A stretch of 28,352 bases of DNA. Source: DATKCN01 sp035513175. Lineage in GTDB: Bacteria > Chloroflexota > Chloroflexia > Thermomicrobiales > CFX8. Every line of letters starts with the position of its first letter. Position 1 is the first letter of the stretch. Made by a program: the position numbers and the translations under genes. A model generated the notes under the pieces. The model worked only from the letters and a program-made list of their open reading frames with translations. It searched no databases and was not told the origin of the DNA. Below are positions 1 to 7,030 of the stretch, one piece after another. Location of the stretch: positions 1 to 28,352 of the forward strand of contig DATKCN010000213.1 of the NCBI GenBank assembly GCA_035513175.1, in the 5' to 3' direction.

Positions 1-128
1 AGGAACAAGCCCGAGCGGCCAAAGAATTCGCCGATGTCGCGGATCATGCCGTCCACGTCGCCGCCGGGGCTTTCGTTGTAGGCCCCCGCCACGCGGCTCT
101 TCAGCGCGGTCAGCTCGTCGACCTTCAT
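1..128 (-). CDS. Hypothetical protein, N-terminal fragment
   Basis: The reverse strand reads ATG at 126-128 and stays open for 42 codons to the window edge, beginning MKVDELTALKSRVAGAYNES and continuing with acidic and amphipathic residues (for example DVDGMIRDIGEFFGRSG). Codons end mostly in G or C, as in the neighbouring genes, which supports real coding. The C-terminal part lies outside the window. I do not recognise the family, and the fragment shows no signal peptide or membrane segment. Confidence 0.55.
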   Translation of the reverse strand, partial: MKVDELTALKSRVAGAYNESPGGDVDGMIRDIGEFFGRSGLF

Positions 129-315
129 CCGCGGTCCTGCACGCCTCGCTCACCGTGCGCCACGCGCCAGTGAGACCGGCCGTTGTGCCGGTCATCGTAA
201 CGGATGGCGGGCGTGGCGGCCACTGACAAGCGTCGCGATCCGCGCGGCGCTGGCGAGGCAGGCGCCGATCAGAGGCGGATGGGGACCGCGTCCAGGCGCG
301 TAAGGCGGCGTCAGG

Positions 316-840
316 TCAGGCGGACCGCTCGCCGGCCATGGCGTGGACGATCAGGCGGCAGGCCGCGGCGTCGGCGGCGGCGCGGTGGGAGACGGGCGCC
401 AGGCCGAAGGCGGCCAGCGCGGCGTCCAGCTTGTGCCAGCGAAAGTTGCCGTAGCGCTCGTTCCACTCACCGGCGAACTCGGCGTAACGCAGCATGGCGC
501 AGTGCCACCTGGCGGGGAAGAGAGGCAGGCCATGCCGCGCGTTCATCTGGTTCACCATCTGCAGATCGAACTCGGCGTTGTAGACGACGACCGCGCCGTC
601 CAACAGAATGCGGGAGACCAGCGGCCAGACGGCAGGCCAGCCGGGGGCGCCGGCGACCATCGCGTCGCTGATGCCGTGGATGGCGACCGCGTCGGCGGGG
701 ATGCTGCCGCTGGGGCGGACCAGCGACTCGAACAGCGTTCGGCCCGCGCCGTCCAGGATGCCGATGTCGACGATCTCGGCGCGCGAGCCGATACCGGTCG
801 TCTCGGTGTCGAGGTAGATGACGCTGGACTCGCTCAGCAT
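316..840 (-). CDS. DEDDh 3'-5' exonuclease (DnaQ/RNase T-like)
   Basis: Single-domain exonuclease of the DnaQ-like superfamily, about 174 aa, expected to remove nucleotides from DNA or RNA 3' ends with two metal ions. Exo I is DTETTG (Asp11, Glu13), Exo II is NAEFD (Asp92), and Exo III is HRAAADA (His152, Asp157), so the full DEDDh set is present. No other domain is fused, so it is a stand-alone proofreading or repair-type nuclease rather than a polymerase part; its substrate cannot be told. I place the start at 840 because the protein then begins just before the first strand. In-frame ATGs at 867 and 903 are possible, and the frame stays open even further upstream. A promoter-like TTGACG-N18-TATGAT lies upstream at 985-1014. 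Confidence 0.85.
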   Translation of the reverse strand: MLSESSVIYLDTETTGIGSRAEIVDIGILDGAGRTLFESLVRPSGSIPADAVAIHGISDAMVAGAPGWPAVWPLVSRILLDGAVVVYNAEFDLQMVNQMNARHGLPLFPARWHCAMLRYAEFAGEWNERYGNFRWHKLDAALAAFGLAPVSHRAAADAAACRLIVHAMAGERSA

Positions 841-984
841 GCTCCGCGCCCAGCCGGAGGCGGCCATGCGGGCAGCCGCGCGGGATGGACGCCGGGTTCC
901 CATGCCTGCCACACCGCCACCGTCCCTCTCGCGCGATCCTGAGTAAGATATGCATGTAACGTGTCGCGAACGTGAGTCGTTCCG

Positions 985-1014
985 ATCATAGTGATTGGCG
1001 TGGCGCCGCGTCAA
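985..1014 (-). promoter_or_regulatory. Putative sigma-70-like promoter of the exonuclease gene
   Basis: On the minus strand TTGACG (1009-1014) is followed by an 18-bp spacer and TATGAT (985-990). Transcription would start near 978 and run into the exonuclease gene. The element overlaps the earliest possible starts of the divergent DUF2207 gene, which favours a later start for that gene. Confidence 0.45.
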
Positions 1015-1052
1015 TGGCGCGCCGCGCGTATGTCTGGGAAGTAGCACAGTCG

Positions 1053-3047
1053 GTGAATGACAGCACAGCGCGTGGGAGACCTGACCATCGGGACTGGCTG
1101 GTGGCGGCGCCCCTGCTGCTGATCCTGGCAGGCCTGCTGGCCGCGCTCGCGCTGTCACCGGCGCGGGACGCCGCCGCGCAGTCGCAGTCCCTGCATTGGG
1201 AGCGCTACGACGTGACGATCGACCTGCGCCCGGACGGGACCTACGCCGTCACCGAGGAGCAGGTGATCAGCTTCACGTCCGGCACGTTCCGGGAAGGGTT
1301 CGCGATCATCCCGCTGACGCGCATCGAAGACATCAGCAACATCCAGGTCTTCGAGGATGGCCGGCCCTACGAGCGCGGATACGGCGAGCCGGGCATGTTC
1401 TACGCCTCCTCGTTCGCCGGGGAGGTCGAGATCCTGTGGTGGTTCACCCCGGCCAGCAACGAGACGCGGCAGTTCACCATCAGCTACGACGTCTCCGGGA
1501 ACCTGCGGGTGTATGGCGACCGCGAGCAGATCTGGTGGCGGGCGATCGACACCGACTTCGTCGCCGACGTGCGGGACGCGACGGTAACGATCAACCTGCC
1601 GCGGCCGGTGGCGCTGGAGGACGTGACGCTGGCCTACTACCGGGAGGCGGACAAGGACGTGGAGTACGAGGTCCCCTCCCCGGCGACGTATGTCTTCACG
1701 GCCAGCGACCTGCGGCAGGGGGACGCGCTGGAGGCGCGCCTCGAGTTCCCCCGCATGACGACGGCGAACGTGCCGGCCTGGCAGGCGACGGACGACGCGC
1801 GGCGGGAGCGGGAGGAGCGGCTGGAGCCGTACAAGGCATTGGCCAACCTGCTGATGGGGGGCGTCGGCACGCTGCTGCTCATCGGCGGGCTGATCGGCGT
1901 CTACCTCCTCTGGCACTCCAGGGGCCGTGACGAGCCGGTGGCGCTGCCGATCGACCTGCTGCGCGAGCCGCCGGACGACCTGCCCGCCGCGGCGGTCGGC
2001 ACGTTGATCGACGAGCACGCCCACGACCACGACGTGATCGCCGGGATCGTGCAGTTGGGCGAGCGGGGGGTGCTGCACATCAACGAGCGCCCGCCGGCCG
2101 GCGTGCTGGGCGTGCTGGGGCTGGGCAGCCGGGATTTCGAGTTCCATCGTCAGGACACGGAGCAGGAGCTGCGGCCCTACGAGCGGGAGCTGACGCAGGC
2201 CATCTTCGGCAGCGGCGCCAAGGACGTCGTGCGCCTCAGCCAGATACGGGAGGGCTTCGCTCAGCGACAGCCGAAGGTGAAGTCGGCGCTATACGACGAC
2301 CTGGTCAAGCACGGCTACTTCCCCCGCAACCCGCAGCAGACGCGCTCGATCTACCGGGGCATCGGCATCGGTCTGTTCGTGGCGGCAGTGGTGCTGGGGT
2401 TCATCGTCACCGGCGCCATCGGGGATTTCGCGCCGCTGGTCGTGCTGCCGTTCATCGCGTTGGGCTGCGTGGCCGTGGCGCTGATCGGCGTGGCCAGGGT
2501 CATGTCGCGCAAGACGCCGGCCGGGGCGCAGGCGGCGGCCAGGTGGCTGGCCTTCCGACGCTACCTGGCGGACATCGAGCGCTACGAGAACGTCGACGCC
2601 GCCAAGGAGATCTTCAACCGCTATCTGCCCTACGCCGTGGCGTTCGAGCTGGAACGCTCCTGGGTGCGCAAGTTCGCCTCGGTGAACGCCCCGGCTCCCA
2701 GCTGGTATGGACCGTATGGCGACTGGGATGGGCGCGGCGGGCGCACGACCCGCGCCGGCGGCGGGCGCACGGGGGGCGGCCCGGTGATCGTGCCCGGCGG
2801 GGGCTCGCGGCCGGGCGGCGGGGGCGGCGGGCTGCCGGACCTGCAGGACGCCAGCGACTCGATGGGCCGCTCGTTGCAGGGCATGAGCGATGGCCTGTTC
2901 GGGCTGTTCAACGAGGCGTCCAAAGCGTTCACCAGCTACTCGAGCAGCTCGAAGGGCGGCCGCTCCGGCGGCTTCGGCGGCGGCTTCTCGGGCGGCGGGG
3001 GCAGCCGTGGCGGCGGTGGTGGTGGCGGGGGACGAGGGTTCAGGTAG
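1053..3047 (+). CDS. DUF2207 family membrane protein
   Basis: Predicted membrane-anchored protein of the DUF2207 family, function unknown. From a GTG start at 1053 it is 664 aa. It has a signal/anchor hydrophobic segment at about residues 14-35 with an AAAQS-like cleavage site, then an extracytoplasmic beta-rich DUF2207 region (about 45-250), a transmembrane helix near 265-287, a cytoplasmic domain, a pair of helices near 436-482, and a C-terminal tail that becomes almost pure Gly/Ser/Arg, as is typical of the family. The reading frame is open back to GTG 972 and contains ATG 1014. I prefer 1053 because GGGAAG lies upstream and because the earlier starts overlap the divergent promoter. The TAG stop at 3045-3047 touches the left arm of the next inverted repeat. 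Confidence 0.85.
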   Translation: MNDSTARGRPDHRDWLVAAPLLLILAGLLAALALSPARDAAAQSQSLHWERYDVTIDLRPDGTYAVTEEQVISFTSGTFREGFAIIPLTRIEDISNIQVFEDGRPYERGYGEPGMFYASSFAGEVEILWWFTPASNETRQFTISYDVSGNLRVYGDREQIWWRAIDTDFVADVRDATVTINLPRPVALEDVTLAYYREADKDVEYEVPSPATYVFTASDLRQGDALEARLEFPRMTTANVPAWQATDDARREREERLEPYKALANLLMGGVGTLLLIGGLIGVYLLWHSRGRDEPVALPIDLLREPPDDLPAAAVGTLIDEHAHDHDVIAGIVQLGERGVLHINERPPAGVLGVLGLGSRDFEFHRQDTEQELRPYERELTQAIFGSGAKDVVRLSQIREGFAQRQPKVKSALYDDLVKHGYFPRNPQQTRSIYRGIGIGLFVAAVVLGFIVTGAIGDFAPLVVLPFIALGCVAVALIGVARVMSRKTPAGAQAAARWLAFRRYLADIERYENVDAAKEIFNRYLPYAVAFELERSWVRKFASVNAPAPSWYGPYGDWDGRGGRTTRAGGGRTGGGPVIVPGGGSRPGGGGGGLPDLQDASDSMGRSLQGMSDGLFGLFNEASKAFTSYSSSSKGGRSGGFGGGFSGGGGSRGGGGGGGGRGFR

Positions 3048-3540
3048 GGGAACCTGACCCCCCCCCCGGCCCCCTTCCCGCGTCGGGAAGGGGGAGATTG
3101 GGGATTGGAGATTGGGTGACTTGGTCCGGGATGGCGAGGCTGAATGCACGTCGAGGGTGAGGGGATGACTGATGGTGGTGCGGAACGTCGTCATTGGACA
3201 GCAGGTTGCAGACTCTAAGAAGATTCTGGCGAAAGAGCTGCGCCGCGCGATGACGCCGGAGGAAGCGCTGCTCTGGCGCGAATTGCGCACCAACCGACTC
3301 GGCGGCCCGATCCACGATACGCAGCAAGATTGGGACGCGGATCGGGCCGTCGCGCTGACTCAGCTCGGATTACACGTCATCCGCTTCACGAACCGCGAAG
3401 TCATGAACGATCTGCCCAACGTCCTGCAACGCATCCTCACCGAAGCCACCGCGCGCCTTAGTCACACCCAATAGACCCAATTCCCAATCGCCAATCTCCC
3501 CTTCCCGCGTCGGGAAGGGGGCCGGGGGGGTTAGGTCCCC
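3047..3540. mobile_element. Inverted-repeat cassette carrying a DUF559-type gene
   Basis: Arms at 3047-3118 and 3474-3540 are inverted copies of each other with only a few mismatches and gaps. Both begin GGGG(A)ACCT, run through a C-tract and GGCCCCCTTCCCG, and end in GATTGGG-type repeats. Each arm contains a perfect 10-11 bp hairpin with a CGT loop (3070-3094 and 3498-3520). Between them lies one small nuclease-like gene. The left arm begins at the last base of the DUF2207 stop codon, and the right arm overlaps the stop codon (3531-3533) of the converging hydrolase gene. No transposase is visible, so it may be a non-autonomous element or a pair of REP-like palindromes around a cargo gene. 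No clear target-site duplication is seen. Confidence 0.6.
3172..3474 (+). CDS. DUF559 (Vsr-like) endonuclease-family protein with internal deletion
   Basis: A 100-aa frame preceded by GAGGGG about 9 nt before ATG 3172. The N-terminus (KKILAKELRRAMTPEEALLW then RELRTNRLGG) and the C-terminus (PIHDTQQDWDADRAVAL, then a stretch ending RFTNREV) match the two ends of DUF559 proteins, a PD-(D/E)XK-type family related to Vsr nucleases. Intact members carry about 30 residues between RLGG and the ELDG-PIHD region, including a FRRQ...GFIVDFYC...LVIELDG-type core with catalytic acidic residues. Here RLGG joins PIHD directly. The frame is kept but the catalytic core is missing, so nuclease activity is unlikely. 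It sits inside the inverted-repeat cassette. It is either a decayed copy or a short derived protein. Confidence 0.6.
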   Translation: MVVRNVVIGQQVADSKKILAKELRRAMTPEEALLWRELRTNRLGGPIHDTQQDWDADRAVALTQLGLHVIRFTNREVMNDLPNVLQRILTEATARLSHTQ

Positions 3541-4424
3541 TCTGCGCGCTCCATGAAGTTGGCCACAACCCGCAGGTACTCGTCACCGCCCTCGGCGTGC
3601 GCCATGTGGGAGGCGTCCGGGACGACGTAGACCTCGGCGTCCGCGATGCCGCGCTGGATCTCTTCGGCCATGGCGGGAGTGGCTTCGTCGTGCTCGCCGC
3701 AGGTGATGAGGGTGGGGACATCGATCTCGCCGAGGCGGTCGGTGACGTCCCAGTCGCGCAGCGTGCCGGTGGCGTAGAACTCGGTCGGGCCCCACATGGT
3801 CTGGTAGACCTCCTGACGCATGTTCTGCGAGGTGCGCAGGTAGTAGTCCGGCTTGGGGTCCATGCGACAGACGTGGCGGTCGTAGAAGACATCGGTCGCG
3901 GCCTTGTAGTCGGGGTGATCGAACGTCCCGGCGTGCTCGTGGAGCAGCAGCGTGGCCTGCACGTCCTCCGGCAGGCCGGCCCGCAGTCGGTTAGCCTCGG
4001 ACATCCAGTGCGGGATGCTGGCGGTCGTGCTGGCCAGGATCAGGCTGGCGAGGCCGCCGGGCTGGGTCAGTGCGTACTCCAGCGCCAGCATGCCGCCCCA
4101 CGATTGCCCGAGCAGATGCGCGCGCTCCAGCCCCAGCGCGCGACGCACGGCGATGACCTCATCGACGAACAGGTCGACCGTCCACAACGAGGGGTCGCTG
4201 GGCTGGTCGGACCTCCCGCAGCCGAGCTGGTCGTAGAAGATGACCTCGCGGCCGGTCGAGGCCAGAGCCCCCAGCGGCTCGAGGTAGTCGTGCAGCGCGC
4301 CGGGGCCGCCGTGCAGGCAGAGCAGCGGCAGCCGCCCAGCCCGCTGTTCGCCGACGACGCGATACCACGTGTTGAAGCCGCGGAACGGGATGTCGCCTTC
4401 CCGCGTGGGACGCGTCGCGCTCAT
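3531..4424 (-). CDS. Proline iminopeptidase-type alpha/beta hydrolase
   Basis: A 297-aa alpha/beta hydrolase of the proline iminopeptidase / L-amino-acid amidase group, which cleaves N-terminal residues (often proline) from peptides or amides in the cytoplasm. HGGPG (residues 38-42) forms the oxyanion region and GQSWGG (106-111) the nucleophile elbow with Ser108; Asp246 (GEHDE) and His273 (ASHMAH) complete the triad. The family-typical WGPTEFYATGTLRDWD is present. The start at 4424 follows AAGAGGGGGG. The open frame continues upstream for 147 codons of Arg/Pro-rich antisense of the next gene, which is not part of the protein. It lies 74 bp after the kinase gene and has its own promoter-like site. 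Substrate specificity is not settled by sequence. Confidence 0.87.
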   Translation of the reverse strand: MSATRPTREGDIPFRGFNTWYRVVGEQRAGRLPLLCLHGGPGALHDYLEPLGALASTGREVIFYDQLGCGRSDQPSDPSLWTVDLFVDEVIAVRRALGLERAHLLGQSWGGMLALEYALTQPGGLASLILASTTASIPHWMSEANRLRAGLPEDVQATLLLHEHAGTFDHPDYKAATDVFYDRHVCRMDPKPDYYLRTSQNMRQEVYQTMWGPTEFYATGTLRDWDVTDRLGEIDVPTLITCGEHDEATPAMAEEIQRGIADAEVYVVPDASHMAHAEGGDEYLRVVANFMERAEGT

Positions 4425-4474
4425 GCTACCCCCCTCTTGATTGAGTGCTGAATCGAGTGGTGTGTCGTCGGGGT

Positions 4475-4502
4475 ATGATACGGCAGGCGGCGGGGAGGTC
4501 AG
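4475..4502 (-). promoter_or_regulatory. Putative promoter of the alpha/beta hydrolase gene
   Basis: The minus strand carries CTGACC (4497-4502), a 16-bp spacer and TATCAT (4475-4480). The -35 hexamer includes the TGA stop of the upstream kinase gene. Transcription would start near 4468, about 44 nt before the hydrolase ATG. Confidence 0.4.
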
Positions 4503-5434
4503 CCCCCGAGATAGCGGCGGGCCTGCTCCAGGCGGTCGTGGACGCGCGCGTCGTCGAGCGAAAGGCCGTGGCGGCGCAGGTAGCCGGCCCACCAGAGCGC
4601 GGAGTCGAGGGCGACGTACGGCAGCCAGACGGGCATGCGCGCCAGCGTCCAGGGGTCGCCGCCTGCGCTCGCGTAGGCGTCTGCCAGGTCTGCGACGATG
4701 TCCGGCGCGAGGTCGTGCTCGGCGATCAGGTAGGCCAGCTCCTCGGCTGGATCGCCGTCGCGGGCGTACTCCCAGTCGATGAGCGTGACGCTCCCGTCGT
4801 TGCGCAGCAGGATGTTGCCGTTGCTCAGGTCGCCGTGGATGAGCGCGAAGCTCGTCTCGTCCCAACCGGCTGAGGCGGGCAGGTCGAGTGCCGTCACGCG
4901 CGCCAGGAGATCGTCAACCTCGGGTTGCAGGGCGCTGGCGGCGGAATGCTGACGCAGGGTGGCGATCCGCGCGCGGTAGCAATCGGCGCGCGCGCCACGC
5001 TGGACAGCGAGCGAGGGCCAGAGCATGTAGCCGTCGCGCGCGTGGCCATGGACCCACGCCAGGCAGGCCGCCAGCGCCTCCAGCGTCGCGCTACCCAAGC
5101 TGACCAGGCTGGCCGCGGCGCCCGCGACGTGCTGGTGGACGAGCAGCTGCCCTTCCGGCAGGGCGGGGTCGTCGATGCGGGCGACGCCCGCGGGGGCGCA
5201 CCCGGCGGGATCGTCGCCCAGCTCGCGCAGCACCGCTTCTTCCTGCCGCAGCCAGTCGCCGCAGCCGGGCCGGGCCAGCCGCGCGATATAGACGGGGCGG
5301 CCATCGGGGTCGAGCACGCTGAAGGTGCGGGAGGTTGTGCCGCCGGACAGGGCGGCAACGCGCCAGCCGTCCGGGCCTGCGATGACGTGGCTGCGGACAA
5401 GCGCGTCGAGCACGAGACCGGGCAGGTCCGTCAT
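4499..5434 (-). CDS. APH/choline kinase-type phosphotransferase
   Basis: A 311-aa protein-kinase-like phosphotransferase of the aminoglycoside phosphotransferase / choline kinase superfamily. The catalytic loop HGDLSNGNILL (His200, Asp202, Asn207) and the metal-binding IDWEYA (Asp220) are intact. An N-lobe nucleotide-binding segment is seen at SGGTTSRTFSV (30-40). The beta-3 position normally holding Lys reads VYIARLARP, with Arg. Such enzymes phosphorylate small alcohols or aminoglycosides; nothing here identifies the substrate, and resistance should not be assumed. Its ATG overlaps the stop of the upstream PH-like gene in an ATGA arrangement, so the two are translationally coupled. Confidence 0.82.
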   Translation of the reverse strand: MTDLPGLVLDALVRSHVIAGPDGWRVAALSGGTTSRTFSVLDPDGRPVYIARLARPGCGDWLRQEEAVLRELGDDPAGCAPAGVARIDDPALPEGQLLVHQHVAGAAASLVSLGSATLEALAACLAWVHGHARDGYMLWPSLAVQRGARADCYRARIATLRQHSAASALQPEVDDLLARVTALDLPASAGWDETSFALIHGDLSNGNILLRNDGSVTLIDWEYARDGDPAEELAYLIAEHDLAPDIVADLADAYASAGGDPWTLARMPVWLPYVALDSALWWAGYLRRHGLSLDDARVHDRLEQARRYLGG

Positions 5435-5802
5435 CCGGACAGGGCCGCGAGTAATGCTCCCGGGCTATCCACGGAGACGTACAGCTCCTGGTACCTGATC
5501 GGGATGCCGAGCAGGCGGGCGCGGCGCGGCTCGGCCAGGTGAATCCTGACGATCGGGTCGAGCGCGCCGATGAGCCCGAGCTTGCGGCGGAAGTCGGTGC
5601 GCCAGCCGTAGCCTCCGAACCATGGCCAGGTGTCGACATCCGCCGACGCAATGTGCTCGCGAGGGATGACGATGCGGTACCAGCCGAAACGCACGGTGAC
5701 GGTGTCCGGGTCGATCTGGATGTAGGAGCGCGAGGCTGTCGCGCCGAACAGCGCCAGCACCGGGATGGCCCACGTCACGCGCTTGATTGGTATGCGAGTC
5801 AC
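5431..5802 (-). CDS. Small PH-like membrane-associated protein, unknown function
   Basis: A 123-aa protein starting at GTG 5802, preceded by GGAAAGG. A hydrophobic N-terminal stretch (WAIPVLALFGATA) is followed by a beta-rich segment alternating hydrophobic and charged residues (SYIQIDPDTVTVRFGWYRIV, then IPREHIASADV), reminiscent of bacterial PH-like domains. I do not recognise a named family with certainty. The stop overlaps the start of the kinase gene by four bases, and it follows the 59-aa membrane protein by 22 bp, so the three form an operon. Confidence 0.7.
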   Translation of the reverse strand: MTRIPIKRVTWAIPVLALFGATASRSYIQIDPDTVTVRFGWYRIVIPREHIASADVDTWPWFGGYGWRTDFRRKLGLIGALDPIVRIHLAEPRRARLLGIPIRYQELYVSVDSPGALLAALSG

Positions 5803-5824
5803 CGCGCCGCCTTTCCGCTGCGCA

Positions 5825-6004
5825 TCATGGCCGGCTCATCAGCCCGCTGGCGAACAGCAGGCTCAGGCACACGCCCGCCACCAGCCCGACCGCGAGGTTC
5901 TCGGTCGTGAAGCCGATCGCCAGGCCGATGGACATGCCGACCACGGTCCACAGTCCGATGTTGCGGCTGCGCTTCTTCTTCGGCTGGCCGTCCTGACGCT
6001 TCAT
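5825..6004 (-). CDS. 59-aa two-helix membrane protein
   Basis: The minus strand from ATG 6004 encodes 59 residues beginning MKRQDGQPKKKRSRNIG, a basic tail followed by two short hydrophobic helices (LWTVVGMSIGLAIGF and LAVGLVAGVCLSLLFASG) rich in glycine-zipper spacings. It ends at TGA 5825-5827. Codon use fits the neighbours and spacing to the next gene is only 22 bp, so it looks real although very short. It is the first gene of the cluster and diverges from the WecG-type gene. The positive-inside rule predicts both termini in the cytoplasm. Function unknown. Confidence 0.6.
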   Translation of the reverse strand: MKRQDGQPKKKRSRNIGLWTVVGMSIGLAIGFTTENLAVGLVAGVCLSLLFASGLMSRP

Positions 6005-6051
6005 GCCGTGGACGATACCGCATGGCGGCGCGAATGTGGCATATCAATACT

Positions 6052-6987
6052 ATGCAGACGCACGACAGCCATCGACAGACGATTCTCGGCGTCCCGGTCG
6101 ATCCGGTGCTACTGCCGGAGGCGTTGCGCCGCATAGCCGGTTGGCTGGACCCCACCCCCCCGGCCCCCCTCCCCGACGCGGAGAGGGGGGTGTCACAGTC
6201 GCCAGCCGCTCCCCCCTCTCCGCGCCCGGGCAGTCAGCGCAACGAGCCTCCCCCGTCCCCAACTCCCCCCTCTCCGCATCGGGGAGGGGGGCCGGGGGGG
6301 TGGGGTCCGCGCCACGTCGTCACCGTCAACCCGGAGTTCGTGATGGCGGCGCGGCAGAACGCGGAGTTCGCGGCGGCGCTGCGGGAGTCGGCGCTGGCGA
6401 CGGCGGACGGGGTGGGGATCGTGCTGGCGGCGCGCGCGCTGGGGGCGCCGGTTCCGGGGCGGGTCACGGGGGTCGATCTGGTTGAGGGGCTGGCGGGGCT
6501 GGAGCATCCAAACTGCCGCCTCTTCCTGCTGGGCGCGGCGCCGGGAGTGGCGGAGCACGCGGCGGCGCGGCTGCGGGCGCGCTTCCCCAGCGTGCAGATC
6601 GTCGGGACGTTCGCCGGGTCGCCGGACGACGCCGGCTTCCCGGAGATCGAGCGGCGGCTGGGCGCGGCGGGGGCGAAGGTGCTGCTGGTCGCGTTCGGGC
6701 ATCCGGCGCAGGACCTGTGGATCGCGCGCCGCCGGGAGGCGCTTGCGACACATGGCATACTGGTCGCGATCGGCGTCGGCGGCGCGTTCGACTACCTGTC
6801 CGGCCGCGTGCCGCGCGCCCCGCGCCTGGTGCGGCGACTGGGACTGGAGTGGCTCTACCGGCTGATCCGCCAGCCGTGGCGCTGGCGCAGGCAGCTGGCC
6901 CTCCCTCTCTTCGCGCTGCTGGTCATGCGGGAACGCCTCAGGCTCCTGCTGCCCGGTCGCGGCCGGGACCGGGAGCGCCGCGTGTAA
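6052..6987 (+). CDS. WecG/TagA/CpsF family glycosyltransferase with in-frame repeat insertion
   Basis: GT26-family enzyme, expected to transfer a sugar such as N-acetylmannosamine to a lipid-linked acceptor on the inner membrane face during cell-surface polysaccharide assembly. From ATG 6052 it is 311 aa; ATG 6022 is an alternative. Family blocks are clear: ILGVPVD at 11-17, VTVNPEFVMAAR and ATADGVGIV with the catalytic Thr and Asp region, FLLGAAPGV, VAFGHPAQDLW and GVGGAFDYLSG, then a basic, hydrophobic C-terminal membrane-association region (EWLYRLIRQPWRWRR). Residues 33-86 are a Pro/Gly/Ser-rich block encoded entirely by a 162-bp inverted repeat pair. Without it the length is about 257, normal for the family. 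The insert separates the first helix from the VTVNPEF strand, and whether the enzyme still folds is uncertain. Confidence 0.85.
   Translation: MQTHDSHRQTILGVPVDPVLLPEALRRIAGWLDPTPPAPLPDAERGVSQSPAAPPSPRPGSQRNEPPPSPTPPSPHRGGGPGGWGPRHVVTVNPEFVMAARQNAEFAAALRESALATADGVGIVLAARALGAPVPGRVTGVDLVEGLAGLEHPNCRLFLLGAAPGVAEHAAARLRARFPSVQIVGTFAGSPDDAGFPEIERRLGAAGAKVLLVAFGHPAQDLWIARRREALATHGILVAIGVGGAFDYLSGRVPRAPRLVRRLGLEWLYRLIRQPWRWRRQLALPLFALLVMRERLRLLLPGRGRDRERRV
6147..6308. repeat. Paired REP-like palindromes with 44-bp inverted arms
   Basis: The arms at 6147-6190 and 6265-6308 are reverse complements at 43 of 44 positions. Each is itself an imperfect hairpin (CCCCTCCCCGACGCGGAGAGG type). A third partial copy of the CCCCCCTCTCCGCG motif lies at 6211-6224. 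The unit is 162 bp, a multiple of three, has no stop codon in the host frame, and lies inside the WecG/TagA coding sequence. It is related in sequence to the arms at 3047-3540 and to the element at 20255-20298. Confidence 0.8.
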
Positions 6988-7030
6988 TCCGACGTGAACG
7001 TGAGCGTGACCGGCAGGCAGAATCAGCGAC

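Noticed and set aside
2950..3044. GGC-rich tract at the DUF2207 end as a repeat element
   Set aside because: It encodes the Gly-rich tail that is normal for this family.
3597..4451. 284-codon plus-strand frame opposite the alpha/beta hydrolase
   Set aside because: Mirror frame of a gene with a full catalytic triad and ribosome site; no recognisable domain.
4425..4865. N-terminal extension of the hydrolase frame
   Set aside because: It is the antisense of the kinase gene, Arg/Pro-rich, and a strong ribosome site marks the true start at 4424.
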